DNA of 64,000 nt, taken from NCBI GenBank assembly GCA_023159155.1, contig JAJNNX010000021.1:496001-560000 (forward strand). The letters are read 5' to 3'. The first letter of the stretch is position 1. The number at the start of each line of letters is the position of its first letter. Under the pieces are notes generated by a model. The model made no database searches, was not told the origin of the DNA, and saw only the letters and a list, made by a program, of their open reading frames with translations. This DNA is from Ustulina deusta. Lineage: Eukaryota; Ascomycota; Sordariomycetes; Xylariales; Xylariaceae. The position numbers and the translations under genes were made by a program. Shown here piece after piece: positions 43,390 to 55,725 of the stretch.

Positions 43390-44725
43390 AGCAGGAGGGT
43401 GCCAGAACTGGCAATTTCGCCTTGGCCACATTCAGATATTTTGGGACTTTCACTATCTAAAGGCAGAGAGGTCCTTCTGAAAATGGAAACCACGCCATCC
43501 GTCCTCTGGGTCCTTGCATACGTCCTGCTGATACCTCTACTTTGCTCGGACCTCTAGTTGGACATGGCCACGGCACTCAGCTGAAAGCCTGTAACCAAGT
43601 AATCGTGCCCAGTGCACATACATTTTTCGAAACGTACATACGTCTTTCTTCGCTTTACCGACATGAACCTCACGGCTCATTCTTCATAAATACGGGGACC
43701 TGGGTTTCTAAGTATATGGACGCGTATGGCGTCCTCGACAACACACTCCCTTCGGAGCTATGCCGCTTCTTCTGATGTGACTTGGAGGAGGATCAATTGT
43801 TGTGGTTTTGTTCCTAGTTTGAATCAAACCTCGAGGCGAGTGGCCGCGATCGTGGGCACGACTCTGGGACAGAGCCGTGTACTCAAGGTGCTCATGTATC
43901 AAGAAGGTCAAGCCTAGTGGAATGGAGTGGAGAGAATGTATGTGGCTATGTAGACCTACTATATAGCCAATACCATCTGCCGAGCTAGATCTCTCGGTGT
44001 ATATTATGACCCGCGTTCTTATTTTATTTTATTTTATTTTTATTTTTATTTTTAATCATCCCGTTGAATTTAGTGAAGTTTCATTATGGTCAAGATATCC
44101 ACCAATTGAAAAGTCTAGTATTGTACCTCGAAGTACAGGTTTAGCCTACTTCCTTGTGTAAGGGCAAGGTGAATACACCTATACTAAGCCTACTCATATT
44201 GTCCACTTCGCTAGCATCAGATTTATATCGTGCCTTCGAAAGGGATGCGCTTGGTTACCGCACCCTACTGTGATTCAGATTGAAATTCAAATATATATAG
44301 GTTAGGAAGAGCGTGGAAGATCTCGTTAGTTAAATATGTACAGAAATTAATGTGTTTAATTATATTATGAAATAGCAGAGCATGAGGGTAAGTGCCTGTT
44401 CGAGGATCCTCTGAAATCGGAACTATTTCTGAATTCTCATTTTCTCCTATTCTCAAAGTTGATACAGTCATCCGCTCTCTTTATTGGTGTGCCCTCACTC
44501 TCCCCAACCCACTTTTTGATTGTCAAGCGATGTGTCCTAAAAAAATACATTCTTAATTGGTAGAACTAGCTCCTCGCCGGTTAGTTGACTCACTGCGAGG
44601 GCAGCCAGCAGTTTGGGTCAGCTCAATATCCTGGGTGTGCCTGCATGGCTCTTAGGTTAATAGTGAGACTGACTCCTTCAGAGATAGTAAGTGTATGAGA
44701 GCCTATCTTGATCACCTAGGCGCGG
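43390..44725. other. Intergenic region with an ATTTT microsatellite
   Basis: An ATTTT microsatellite lies at about 44020-44054. No gene is recognised. Confidence 0.45.
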
Positions 44726-45037
44726 TTAGAAGCAATCGACGGCAACGCAGGTATTGGCTGTTGCATCATGGTCGGCGAAGTTGATGACGAAGAGATTGCC
44801 AAAGACTTCATCTCTAGAGAGACCCTTTTTAGTGGCCTTCATGTCTGACTCGGCGGTGAACTCGTGACGACAAGCGTCGGTGGTGCGCGTCATAATACCG
44901 CCAGAACCTGGCTTGCCTTGAGTCAGTGCCGCTGTTTCCTCCTCCAGCATTTTTACCATATCTGGGAAGATATCCCTCGCTAGATCAACCAGAAAAGACC
45001 TATAAAGGGGGATCATATAGGAAGGATCATATACCAC
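44726..45037 (-). pseudogene. Cytochrome P450 fragment
   Basis: A minus-strand frame of 103 residues matches the middle of a fungal cytochrome P450. It contains the helix leading to, and the core of, the I-helix: LSRDEVFGNLFVINFADHDATANT. The usual oxygen-binding sequence is AGHDTTAN; here Gly is Asp and Thr is Ala, both explained by single G-to-A or A-to-G transitions. The segment breaks off just after the I-helix. No haem-binding FxxGxxxC region or N-terminal anchor is seen nearby. It is a decayed fragment and would not encode a working enzyme. Confidence 0.75.
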
Positions 45038-45104
45038 GATTCTTATCGCCGCTGGAAATACAAGCCTAGAACGACGAGGGGTGTTGAAATAAAGGAGGCC
45101 TCTT

Positions 45105-45232
45105 TTTTTTGGGATCCGATACTGTCAACCGCTTGCTTCAGAAAGGGGTAGACCTTGATACTCCCACCGGAGAACCAGGCTGGACGCCACTATTCTTTTC
45201 ATGGCTCAAATTCCCTGGACTGGACGGTGAGC
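45105..45232 (+). pseudogene. Ankyrin-repeat-like fragment
   Basis: A short plus-strand frame includes DTVNRLLQKGVDLDTPTGEPGWTPLFF, which follows the ankyrin pattern (VxxLLxKGxDxxxxxxxGWTPL). Only about one and a half repeats remain, and no larger gene frame surrounds it. It is probably the relic of a NACHT- or HET-ankyrin gene. Confidence 0.4.
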
Positions 45233-45699
45233 TACGGGTATGTCATCTACAGGGACTAAACAAAAGTTACGAGATGCGGGAGACTAGGCCAACGGGCTGA
45301 ACTCTTGGATAGTGAGGTATGAACATCACCAAAAAAGAAAAGGTTACTCAATCTACAAAAGGCGGGTACAGATCAATGCTCCACCGTCTCACTGCTTCCA
45401 GAGCGGCCATGGGGTCTTCAACTAGTATCATAGCCGGTTTAAATACGAAGAGTATTGAAACTGCTCGGACGGATGGATAAAAAAGGAGATCCCTTTGCTT
45501 TTTGTAACAGGGCATCAGGGGCCTAAGCAACAACAACCTATATACGTATTTAGCGGCCAGGTAATAGTTAAAGCAAGGCTCTATAGGTCACATCTATCTT
45601 CCAAAACTAGCTAGTTCTCAACTAGCGACCTTCGGAGTTAAATAGATGTGCGCCATTGCGACGAGTTGCTGGGGGGTGGCGCGCAAAGTTGTTAATAAT

Positions 45700-45980
45700 C
45701 CATTTCCACGCCTGCAAACAGGAATACATAAATTTGGATGCCCTAAGTGTGAGAAAACGAAAAACGTTCATGACCGTCTCTGCCTCACCCCCCCAGTAAG
45801 TCCCATGCACCAGTCCTCGTGTTTGGCGGCATACGATGACATCTCTGTATAAGATCTTCACAGTTCCGCCGGACCTGCATACTCTTTCCGTTGACCTGAA
45901 TCCATGTCGTGTCCCTTGGGTCACCCTAGGTGTAAGACACGGCGTGATAAGGAGGAACGTTGACAACGAACCAATTGGTC
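45700..45980 (-). pseudogene. HET-domain relic
   Basis: Read on the minus strand from about 45950, the sequence gives YHAVSYT, a TAG stop (45928-45926), then GDPRDTTWIQVNGKSMQVRRNCEDL. This matches the opening of the heterokaryon-incompatibility HET domain, normally of the form Y.ALSYTWGDP....I.VNGK...V..NL. The stop replaces the invariant Trp, a TGG-to-TAG change. Further stops follow downstream and no complete domain remains. HET proteins trigger cell death on fusion of unlike strains; this copy is dead. Confidence 0.65.
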
Positions 45981-46080
45981 AACTCACATTCCAATTGGGC
46001 ATCAGCAGGCTCTTGTTGGTGGCAAAACGTGTCGTGAGCCACAGCCGAGGCAGCCATCGCGAAGGCGCTATAAGGAATTG

Positions 46081-49000
46081 ATGTCTTCTTCGGCTTCACG
46101 ATGTCTTGCCATCCGGACTTGACCTCGTTTTGGCTCCGCTTCTGAAAAGGAGCAAAAAGATGTGTTTTTTTTTATGGCCCTCAGGGCGGATACCTAGTCT
46201 GCCTTAGAAATCTAAAAATAACCTTACAATTCCCACGCATATCTATCTCTAAAATGTATAACCTTTATTCATGTCGGCCTAAATACCAGCTTGCGTATCA
46301 TCGGCACTTAAACTAGTTATGTTCATTTACCGAAGCCGAACTTCCCTTCGTTGAACGAAACCGAAGATTGATATATGTTTGGTAATGTCTTTGTGTGGCA
46401 TTAGATCCGTCCAAGTTTCAAAAGAGATCTTCCACTTTGGGAGTCTAGTGGTCGATGTCATTCCTGTTCATCCTTCTCAATAACCTCTACAGGAGGGCCA
46501 TACGCTTTGCATATTGGCTCTCATAGGTCGCTCGGGAGGCTCATTCAGTTGCCTACCAGCTTTCGTAACCAGGTCGAAGAGCTCAAGGCGGCGTTTGGAA
46601 ATTTCCATTGCTGCTGGACTCTCCTAGTCCCTACAGAAACAGGAATTTCCAGGGCCAAGGCAAAGATACGATCTCGATCTAGAAGACCCATTTACCAGGT
46701 GGCCATTGTCTTTTCCAAATCCATATTTCCCACCAGAGTTGGGCTCTGGCATTTCCCACACAAATAGGGATTCGTCGAACAGATATTCTATCATGAGGAT
46801 TTCCTACAAACGCATAAAGGTACTCTTGCCTTCTCTGTATTGAGGCCCCATGGCGACACCGAAAATACCCACCATGCTGTGTGCCATATCTTCCCTTGCC
46901 GTCATACGTGGGGCCATCCAGCGCATCTTGACAACGATACGCTATGGTTACAACAATTAATAATTCGCCCTACACACAAGCGGTATCAGTAATAGCATGA
47001 AGCGGCTAGGTCTCCGGAACACGCTTCCACCGTAGGCCAAGAGAATGGAGGTAGGATCAATGGTAGAGAGCGGCCCTATCCAGGAAAGTGACTGGGATAA
47101 CATTGAGAATGATTCTATCGCTACCACGTATTACAGCTACGCAATTTTAGAATACAGGGTGCTTGAAGCTTTGTCCAATATTTGATGGTGTGACTGACCG
47201 GGATGTTCCGGCATATTAATCAACACATTTCGCCCCCCTTCAACACTCAACTTTGCGTCGATTATGCTCCGAAACTCGACAACGTATATGTACGACCAAC
47301 AGTGTCACTTCTGTTGTTGGAACTAGAGTGCGTAAAACTTCAATTCTACGCTGCTATAAAAGTCAGTGCCACATTCTCACACCTTCCGGAACAAAGGGGG
47401 TGTTATGTATAGCAGAAATCGGTAGGATAGATGGTCTAGGCTTTTTGCGCCACAACAATTGTCTATTGCACATTACATCTAAGGTTCTCATGGTTAGTAA
47501 TATATTGCCCCACTGAAAGAATATACAGTTGAAAATTACCCGGTTTTCTCAATGTACGAAGAGGTTTTTTTTCTACGTCGCACTCTTTTAAAGAGCTATT
47601 ATCTAGTTGCTCAGATAATCTTGAATACCCGCCACTTGTCAAAGTCCTTGGCCTAAAGATTAGCGGCCCAGGTATCTCACCTAGCATTGTTGTTATTATT
47701 TGCCCCCCTTTTTAGGTCGTGGAAGGTGTCAACTTTCCAAGTAAAGTTCTATCGTTAATAGGATGGATTCGCAGACTAATTCCATATTAAAGAGTAACTG
47801 GCTGAGGTGCCTTCGAAAAATCTAATTCAAGCGTGAAGAGCCCTTTAATACTATTCACCTGCCCTGCGTTTGTTGCACAAGTGTAACAATTCACAGATGG
47901 ATTCCTTGAGAGAAGATAGAGACTCCAATTTTCATGTCTATATTAGAGGCCACAGGAGATAGCGGATTAACTAGGATATCAAGGATATCAAGCTGGAAGC
48001 CAATATCACATCCGGTCCTGAAAAGTCTAGTGGTTGCGTTTCTTAGGGAACCCACAAAGCAAGTTAAACTTACGGTGACTAGCGATTTTAAGGACTCTAT
48101 TATTACGGATTCGTGAGCTAGTTTGCATTTTAATCTTGATAGCTAGCTACTCAGGATGCACTATTACAGGCTATAGGTGATATCCTACACTACGTGCCAG
48201 CATAAAACAGACAAGACATATCATTGTAATTGTTTTGTGTGTAACACATGTTGTGCTCTTTGACTAATCACCCCTTGCACCTTGAAATACCCCTATCCCT
48301 TTGTTTAACAAACTTTAGATGCAATGACGGTTAGCAGTATCCCCTTACTTACAATCACTATCGCCATTATTTTGTTGTTGTCACTATTATGGTATTTTTT
48401 TTTTCGAACCACCGTCCATGCGCATTCCTCTACGAAGCCGGGCGCCGACCTCTTCGTGTTGAAAAGGGGGCGGGGGGAATACTACTATAACTAGAGTAAC
48501 ATCACCTAGCCATCCCTTACTTTAGTCCCGAAGGTTTGTGTTAAATAATTTGTTTAGTCATCACCTTCCTTCATGTCATGTTCCAATTGAGAATGCTGTG
48601 CGCTCGCTGCTCAGTGATGCACCGATTGCGCAGCACAAGTGCCGGGAGTGTTATGACAAACTTACTTAGTCATGAGGGATCGATAGAGGTTAGACCGGAT
48701 ATAAGTAACAGAATCATTAATGCAGCTAAATAATGGAGATGCACACAGTCTCTACGGTCCTGTACATAGAAGTGAGGATTAATGATGTACTCCTCGTAAC
48801 GCGGTATTTACACTACTCAGGTTCCAGTAATTTAAACCGACTATTCACACTGTAGAAGAAAACATCTACACGACACAGTCTACACTAGGTATTGAAAGCG
48901 GACTGTGTCAAGGAGTCACTTCATGTACTGTACAGGGCTAAGGGGCACGGACGTTCTGATCATGATCATGTATATATAATGAGGTCTTCCCACCTTACTT

Positions 49001-50929
49001 ACGAAGTTAATAAGCTGAATGTAACGCTCATATAAGTATATTTACCGTTTCATTAACTACCTTCTATCCTCGGTGAGTTTTCAGCAAGCTAGAACTGTTT
49101 CCTGGATGAAATATGCCACGACTTAGTCGTTTGAATTTCATGTCAGATGTTACAAAGCGTGTGCCTTCTACTATGCAACTGTTACAGTTACTCACAGCTG
49201 AACGATGGTTAAATGCAACCCTCATTATCTGGAGAATTAGCGTACGAAAATATTTACCTCCCTCTCACCTTAGGTGCATACGCATAGGTAGTGTACTGAT
49301 ATCGCCACGATGCTCCACTGGTCCAGTCTCGAAACTGGCACAGACATTGACTACATTGTACATGTAAGCGATCCTCCGTTCAACGGCTAGAATTACCTGG
49401 GTACGTAGATTAATACTCTTTTGTAGGTAGGCATTTTCTTCCGTCTTGCCAATCGGCCTGGATGGTCACTACGGCCGATAGGCTGCACTAGGACAAGCAA
49501 CCTAGCCCAACCCTGTGCCCCCGATATCCGTGACAGTATCCGTTGCTATGTAGTAGGTGGATACTGCTAAACGTTTACGAATGGGGCATGGTGCGCCGTT
49601 GCCAGCACATGTTGATGGATGTATTGCACGCTACGCTAACTAGTGTACACTACTACTAATAAGTGCCTAGTTATTGAAATCGTATGACACTTACTTTTGT
49701 AGGTAGGTATCCTGGTTGAGAAAAAAATTGGGAGAATGCATATGCGTACTAGTGTGGTTACTTAGGTAGGCAGTAAACTTGGACGATTCTTGGTCGGAGA
49801 GTCATAACGTTGACAGAACCTTGGGCACTTACCTAGGCGTGTAACTTTCGCAGCAAATCTCCTGATGTTGTGGTGTTAGGGGGCCGCTCGTCTTGACACT
49901 ACAGGATAGGTATTGACTAGAGGTGGTGTGCTCCGGGGAAATCTAGAAATCACTACACTAATGAGTACACTAAATAAGGGGTCTGGGGTCTACACTATAT
50001 AGTCTCCTGAGAGACCTTCAGCCGGCTCTCTACCTACCCAGGTAGTGGAGGTGTTTTACTAGGTAGTGTAAGCTGCCCACCTTTCTGGAAAATCAAAATC
50101 AGGAACAGGCCGTACGATTCGGCTGGCGAGCGTAAAGGGAACGAATCAGCACACCGGCGACGACGGCCGCCAACGCCCATCACCAACTCGGTCACCACTA
50201 CGCCCAATGAGCAGCTTCGGTCCAGGCCCATCCCTTGACATGGCGCGCAAGGCCCTGGCGCTGCTGCCGCCGCCCCTGCCCCAGCCAAAGTTCCCCAGTG
50301 CCTGGCGATCTCTCTTTTCTTCTTCGTGGCTTGCGGCTTGCATGCTGCCGGGGCCGCTAGTAAGCACAATAAATCAAGTGCATGATGGTAGCGACATCAT
50401 CTTTACTTTTTCTCCTTTCATACTGCATCCAGGCGTGCCGCCAGAATGCAGGTGTATGGGAAGAGGGAATTCGGTATAGACGAGAATCGGAACATGAGAG
50501 AGGCAAGTAAGCCACTGTCTTGCCGCTTACTCGAGCTGAAAGAACCAGGGCCCAATCACACACGCATCAGTTGATCAAGTTCGACAGAAGTGGGTGTATA
50601 CTGTATCTCGGGATGCGACATTGCCACACAGCACTTGTCGGTCGCTATGTTGCGACATTGGCACCTCGGGGCCGAAGGGACAGGGCTTTTGTGACGAAGG
50701 CCTGGAAGGCCTGGAAGGCTTGGAAGGCTTGGAAGGCTTGGAAGTCTTGAGATGTGGGAAAATCCCTCTGTTGTCACTCGCCCTCACAGTCAGATGGTCT
50801 TCTGTTGTTCTCCGTAAAGCAGTATAGGAAATCATACTAACTACCTAGTGTAACCTAGAAACACTAGATCATCCTCCTGTACGACTTAGGATACCTACTT
50901 CTTGCGGATAGGACGTGACGGAGAAACTG
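46081..50929. other. Gene-poor region, no gene recognised
   Basis: All frames are short and broken. Composition is moderately AT-rich to about 49 kb, with TACCTA-type motifs rising from 49.4 kb on. A 9-bp repeat lies at 50701-50754. It is probably old, mutated non-coding or transposon-derived sequence, but no element could be identified. Confidence 0.4.
50701..50754. repeat. Nine-bp tandem repeat
   Basis: Six units of CYTGGAAGG occur. The unit is a multiple of three, so it reads as Lys-Ala-Trp repeats in one frame, but no gene context supports translation. Confidence 0.85.
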
Positions 50930-50956
50930 AGGGCAGTAGGATTCGAACCTACTGCA
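50930..50956 (-). other. tRNA T-arm-like hairpin, probable tRNA relic
   Basis: On the minus strand GCAGTAGG-TTCGAAT-CCTACTGC forms a perfect 8-bp stem with a 7-nt loop and contains a consensus B-box GGTTCGAATCC. Upstream sequence does not supply a matching acceptor strand or a convincing D arm, so a complete tRNA could not be built. Confidence 0.3.
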
Positions 50957-52820
50957 TGTAGTATCCTCGACTATTTATCCGCTTAATACTTCCCGCAGCT
51001 GACAGTTGGAAACACCGCATGGACCTCTGTATAGACCGGGTAGTGTACTAAGTGAGATAGATCTACTGAGGCTTGGTCGCGCATCATCTGGATACCCACC
51101 TAGGCAGCTAGTTAACGGGCACTGACCAGGGGTTTGCATTGGCATTGCGACAAGCCCAAGTCTCTCGACATGAAGGGATCGGATGAGGTTTTTTTCTTTC
51201 TTTCTTGTGTCCTTCTCGAGCAGCGTTTGGATGTGCCGGCAAGGGATGAGGACACGAGATCAGGAGATGCCCTGAGCCTGAGAAGACAAACAATCGAGCA
51301 GAGTCGGAACCACACGCTAGGGACGCCAGTCAGAATTAATACTCGCAGACTTCTCAAAGGGACAGGGCCGAGAGGTGAGTGTGCAATGACGGCTGCGCCG
51401 CCTCCAACAGCCCTTCCCTGCCCTGCCGCATGCCTCTCTGACTTTTTAGGGTCGGGTGCTTTTTGATGCCTGGCTGATGACGTCCTTAATCCCACCTCGG
51501 CAAATAGGTACTTCAGAGTCCTTCCAACGAAATCGGAGACGAGGGCAGCATGGTGTCGATGCAACTGTCACGGTTTCTGTGCACGTATTGCGTGAGTTTA
51601 GGCAAGTTGGCAAGTGACAAGTTTGTGTGTATACTACCTTAGGCATACATGCAAGCTATAAGGTACCTACTTCTTAGGTGGGAGGCATTATATCTGACCT
51701 AAGTACCAGGTAGGTTAGGTTCTGGGATGTAGGTACCTACTGTACGCAGCTAGTAATTTAGGTAGTGGGTAGGTACTTGTGCCCAGTGTATGCTACCTAC
51801 CACCGTCGCGGCGATAATACGCTACAATGCCATTCCGGCAGGGGACTTTTTAGCCCGGGAGTCTGGAATCTGGAAACCCCACCAAAAAGAGGTCTGAAAG
51901 GGCTCTTTTAGGATTTCCACAATCACATCGCCTTCGACTTATCCTTGCCCTGTGCATCCATCCACCCAGAGGTACGTACATACAGCACCGCAGGTACCTA
52001 CTCAGTCTACCTCAGGGCTGTTAGTATTAGTACGTCGTCGCGTACCTTCTTCCCCCATGCCCACGACTCGGCCACTGCCCATACTTGCACTACTCAGACC
52101 GACCTGCACTACCCACCATCCCGGTTCGATTCCGGCTCGTTTCCGCCGCCTGTCTGTTTGCCCGACTGACTCGTCCACCCGTCTGTCTCTTCTGTGTGTC
52201 TGTCGTGTCTGCCCGCCAGTCAAACTCGCCCTCCTACGGCCCAGAGGAGAAAACACTTCTCTGCTTCAACAATTTCGTCATTCCTGTATCAATGTACTGT
52301 TCACAAAAGTTGGGCTTCTTCAACCATCATCGCGATACCTGCGTGTCCACGACGTCCACGCAGCTCTTCGCTATCTGTTATCTCTTGTCTGTTGTCTACA
52401 CTAGATTGGTATAAGTGACTTGACTCTGGTGGGACCCGGCGCCGCATCTACCTTTCCTACTTTGATCAGGGCTCAGTTGGCAGCATTCGACCTAGCCGTG
52501 GTGCGTTCCTCCTAGTCGCCTTGCACACCGACATATACGGAGAAGGGGGCAAAAAAGAAACCAGGGAAAGAAAGAAACGAAGCAAAGGCCAGGAGAGCTA
52601 AGGAAGGAGGTTATACCTCTGTTGGAAATCCTCCCTCCCCTTTGTTCCATACCTCTCTTTTCTCTGGCTCGGCACCGGCCCATATTTGGATACCGACAAC
52701 CACAGCAGCAACACAGTCAGAACGGGCAACGCAGGAAAAGAGGACCGCGGTTTCTTGGGCGCACTGACGTGGTCAAAACTGATTGATCAATTGATCGATA
52801 GCCGCCGTCGTCGTTTCTCT
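50957..52820. other. Intergenic region rich in TACCTA motifs, left flank of URC4
   Basis: Many TAGGTACCTAC-type blocks lie at 51655-51800. From about 51.9 kb the plus strand becomes pyrimidine-rich, as in long fungal 5' leaders. No gene is recognised. Confidence 0.4.
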
Positions 52821-52826
52821 TCCCTC

Positions 52827-52895
52827 CTTATCCTCCTTATCCCTCTTATCCCTCTTATCCTGCTTATCCTGCTTATCCTTCCTGTCGCTCTTATC
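52827..52895 (-). promoter_or_regulatory. Array of seven GATAAG elements upstream of URC4
   Basis: CTTATC (GATAAG on the minus strand) starts at 52827, 52836, 52845, 52854, 52863, 52872 and 52890. Six copies are at exact 9-bp spacing. GATA is the core recognised by fungal nitrogen regulators such as AreA/NIT2. The array lies 184-252 nt before the URC4 start. Confidence 0.6.
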
Positions 52896-53078
52896 CTTCC
52901 TGCTCTCTCCATCCAATCGTGTCCCGTCGTTGTCCTCCTTTGCTCGGCCCGTTTGTCGGCATTGATCGGTCGGACGCGGCCTTCCCAGCAAGCAACCAGC
53001 TCTAGCTCCAGCGGGAGAGGAGAGGAACAGGAGAGACAGCGCAAATACCACCAGACTAGCACCACGGGCGCAGAGATC

Positions 53079-55725
53079 ATGATGGGTCTGTTTTCCCGGA
53101 AGCCCAAAACGCCGCGGCCGCTCACCAAAGACTCGGCCAGCTTCGACTCGGACAACTCCCACAGCAACCACAACTTCATGAGCAACACCAACAGCAGCAG
53201 CACCAGCCACAAAAACAGCAACGTCAAGAGCATCCGCTCCAACACCTTCAGCTTCAAGAGCAACAGCCGCACCTCGGCCTCCAGTCTCGGCGGCCTCCAG
53301 AGCCCTCTGCCCCCCATGACGCCGCATCTGCCCAAGGTCAACCTCCCCAAGCCGCCGGACCCGTCGCTCGATGCCGCCGGCTACCTGAGGAGTCTGGGCG
53401 CCGTGCGTGAGAGGAGCAAGATCGTCACCGAGAAGGCGCTGCAGAATCAGCTGAATCACTTCGATGTCGATCTCGACAAGTTTCCCGACGTTGTCCAGTT
53501 TGTCTGCCGCATCATCAAGGTATGTTTATCTAGTGGCCTTCTATGGCTGGGTGATATTCTTGCATTTCTTGCCTTGCCATCTTGTCTATCTCCCCCTTTC
53601 CCCCTATTTACCTACCTACGTCTATATCTGCGTATATACCTACCATACCTATACCTCACCTCCCTACACTATATATAGATATATGCCTACTTGGTCGGTA
53701 TATAAACTACGGCATTGGACCGCAGCCCCCCCATGAAAAAGCCCATGCATACTTCTAACTACCTACGTGTGTACCTACATGCTTTAATCAATCCATCCAT
53801 CCCTACCTAACGCACCATTTCCTACCCTCCCCAGGTTTCTCCCTGGAGAAACCCCTCACCGAACCCCCCACGCACCGAGCTCCCCCTTGCCAGCCACACC
53901 ATCAGCCAATCTTGGCACAGAATCACCCCACCAGCACCGATAGCTATATCTACACTACTACATATATGTATCAACAAGACCAATACCATAAAACGACCAA
54001 CCTACAAGTAGACAACGAACTAACCTAATCCTCTTTTCTTCGCAGCGCGACTACGACGCCCCCTTCCACTCGATCCCAGGCCATGGCCGTTACCAGCACT
54101 TCGCCGTCGGCGGCCGCGACCGCATCGCCCACCTGCTGTCTACGTGGCCTGACGACGTCGTCGATAACACGGAGAAATGCCGTCGCCTCATCGACCTGTT
54201 CCTAGTCAGCGTGTTGCTCGACGCCGGCGCTGGAACCACTTGGTGCTTCAAGAGCGCCGATAGCGGCAAGATATATCGTCGCTCCGAGGGCCTGGCTATC
54301 GCTAGCTTGGAGATGTTCAAGGCGGTAGGTCGCAATTTCTTTTTGTCACAGTTGGTGGGGTCATTATGCCGTGTGGGTGGGTGGGTGTATAGGGCGTGAA
54401 GTAGACGCGAGGGGAGCCCTGTGAAGCGAAAGGAAGACCAGGAAGCGAAGGGCATTTGCCTTGAGTTGTGCTGACCAATGTTGGACACGGCAGGGTTTAT
54501 TCTCCAGCAATCCCAGTAATAAGTATCAAGTCGACAAAGACGGCCTGAGGAAACTGACAACCGAACATTTGGCCAAGGGCTTACAATCGCGACCCGGGAA
54601 CCAAGTCGCTGGTTTAGAAGGGCGCTCACAGCTGCTTGTCAAACTTGGCGATGCGCTGGCTGAGAAGAAGGAGTTCTTCGGCGAGAGCGGACGCCCTGGG
54701 AATATGATAGGTGCGTGGCGGACTTTGATACCTCTACTCTAATCTGTCAGGGTCATGTCCTGTAGCTAACGCTTGGGATTTGATCTCCTGCACTGTGTTC
54801 TACGGCATTTGGGCTTGTCATAAGCACGGTCGCTAACAAACAACGCTATGATGTAGATTATCTCCTCGCCCACCCAACAACACAAGCCTCGTCGAGCCCC
54901 GTCGTCGTCCTACCGGTGTTATGGAACGTGCTCATGGCCGGCCTGACCCCGATCTGGCCGACCTCGCGCACAGCCATAAACGGTATCTCGGTAGGCGACG
55001 CCTGGCCCTGCTCATCCATGCCACAGGTCCAACAACGCACCTCTTCGGGCTCCCCGACTTTCTCTCCATTTCCGCAGCAATCGAGTTCCACCACCGAAGC
55101 CTGGGAATCTATCCTCCCCTTCCATAAGCTCACGCAGTGGCTCACCTACTCGCTCATGCAGCCCATGCAGAATCTTCTGAAGATCCAGTTCGCGGGCACC
55201 GAATTGCTGACCGGGTTGCCCGAGTACAGAAACGGAGGCTTGTTTGTCGATCTCGGCGTCCTCACCCTCAAGGCAGCCGATATGGAGCGCGGCCTGCAGA
55301 ATTACACGGAGCATTGCGTCCGTACCGGTACCAAGGGCGTCGAGGTCGCGCCTATGTTTGAGCCCGGCGACGATGTCATTGTTGAGTGGCGCGGTGTCAC
55401 GGTTGGGTTCCTCGATAAGCTCTGTGCGGATGTCAATGTCGTGCTTCGGGAAGAACTAGACGGTGGCGAACTTACGCTGGCGCAGCTATTGGAAGCTGGG
55501 AGTTGGAAGGTGAGTTTGCCCCTTCGCTCGCTTTATTTTTTCCCATTTTCCCCTTGACCTCTTTGCGAGATTGTGGATGTGACCATGAGGAGATGGATGG
55601 TGTCCCAAGCAGTTCGGAGGGAAAGTGCTAATTATTGCCAGGGTGGTCGCGAAATCGCGGAAGTCAGCCGTCCAAACACGAAAGAGCCCCCCATTCTCAT
55701 CGATTCAGATGGAACAGTTTTCTAA
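53079..55725 (+). CDS. URC4: Uracil catabolism protein Urc4 (DUF1688)
   Basis: Five exons (53079-53519, 54046-54324, 54494-54710, 54857-55509, 55642-55725) give 557 residues. The N-terminal 100 residues are low-complexity (Ser/Asn/His-rich). The conserved domain starts near YLRSLGAVRERSKIVTEKAL and includes HFDVDLDKFPDVVQFVCRIIKRDYD, IPGHGRYQHFAVGG, LFLVSVLLDAGAGTTWCFKS and the C-terminal ILIDSDGTVF. Urc4 (Urg3 in some yeasts) is needed for growth on uracil as nitrogen source by the URC pathway; its exact reaction is not settled. An in-frame stretch upstream of 53079 is open but encodes a Leu/Ile-rich repeat made by the GATA array, so the ATG at 53079 was chosen; 53082 is an adjacent alternative. 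Intron 1 is 526 nt, unusually long. Convergent with OXA1. Confidence 0.9.
53834..53853. repeat. Perfect hairpin in URC4 intron 1
   Basis: GGTTTCTCC and GGAGAAACC form a 9-bp stem with a 2-nt loop inside the long first intron. Confidence 0.7.

Noticed and set aside
50207..51564. Several Pro/Arg-rich frames of 70-150 residues
   Set aside because: They overlap on both strands with no recognisable motif, splice structure or codon pattern; probably chance frames in GC-rich intergenic DNA.
52686..53078. N-terminal extension of URC4 with a Leu/Ile-rich, membrane-like stretch
   Set aside because: The hydrophobic run is produced by the CTTATC repeat array in the leader. The family domain starts well downstream, and the ATG at 53079 gives a normal protein.
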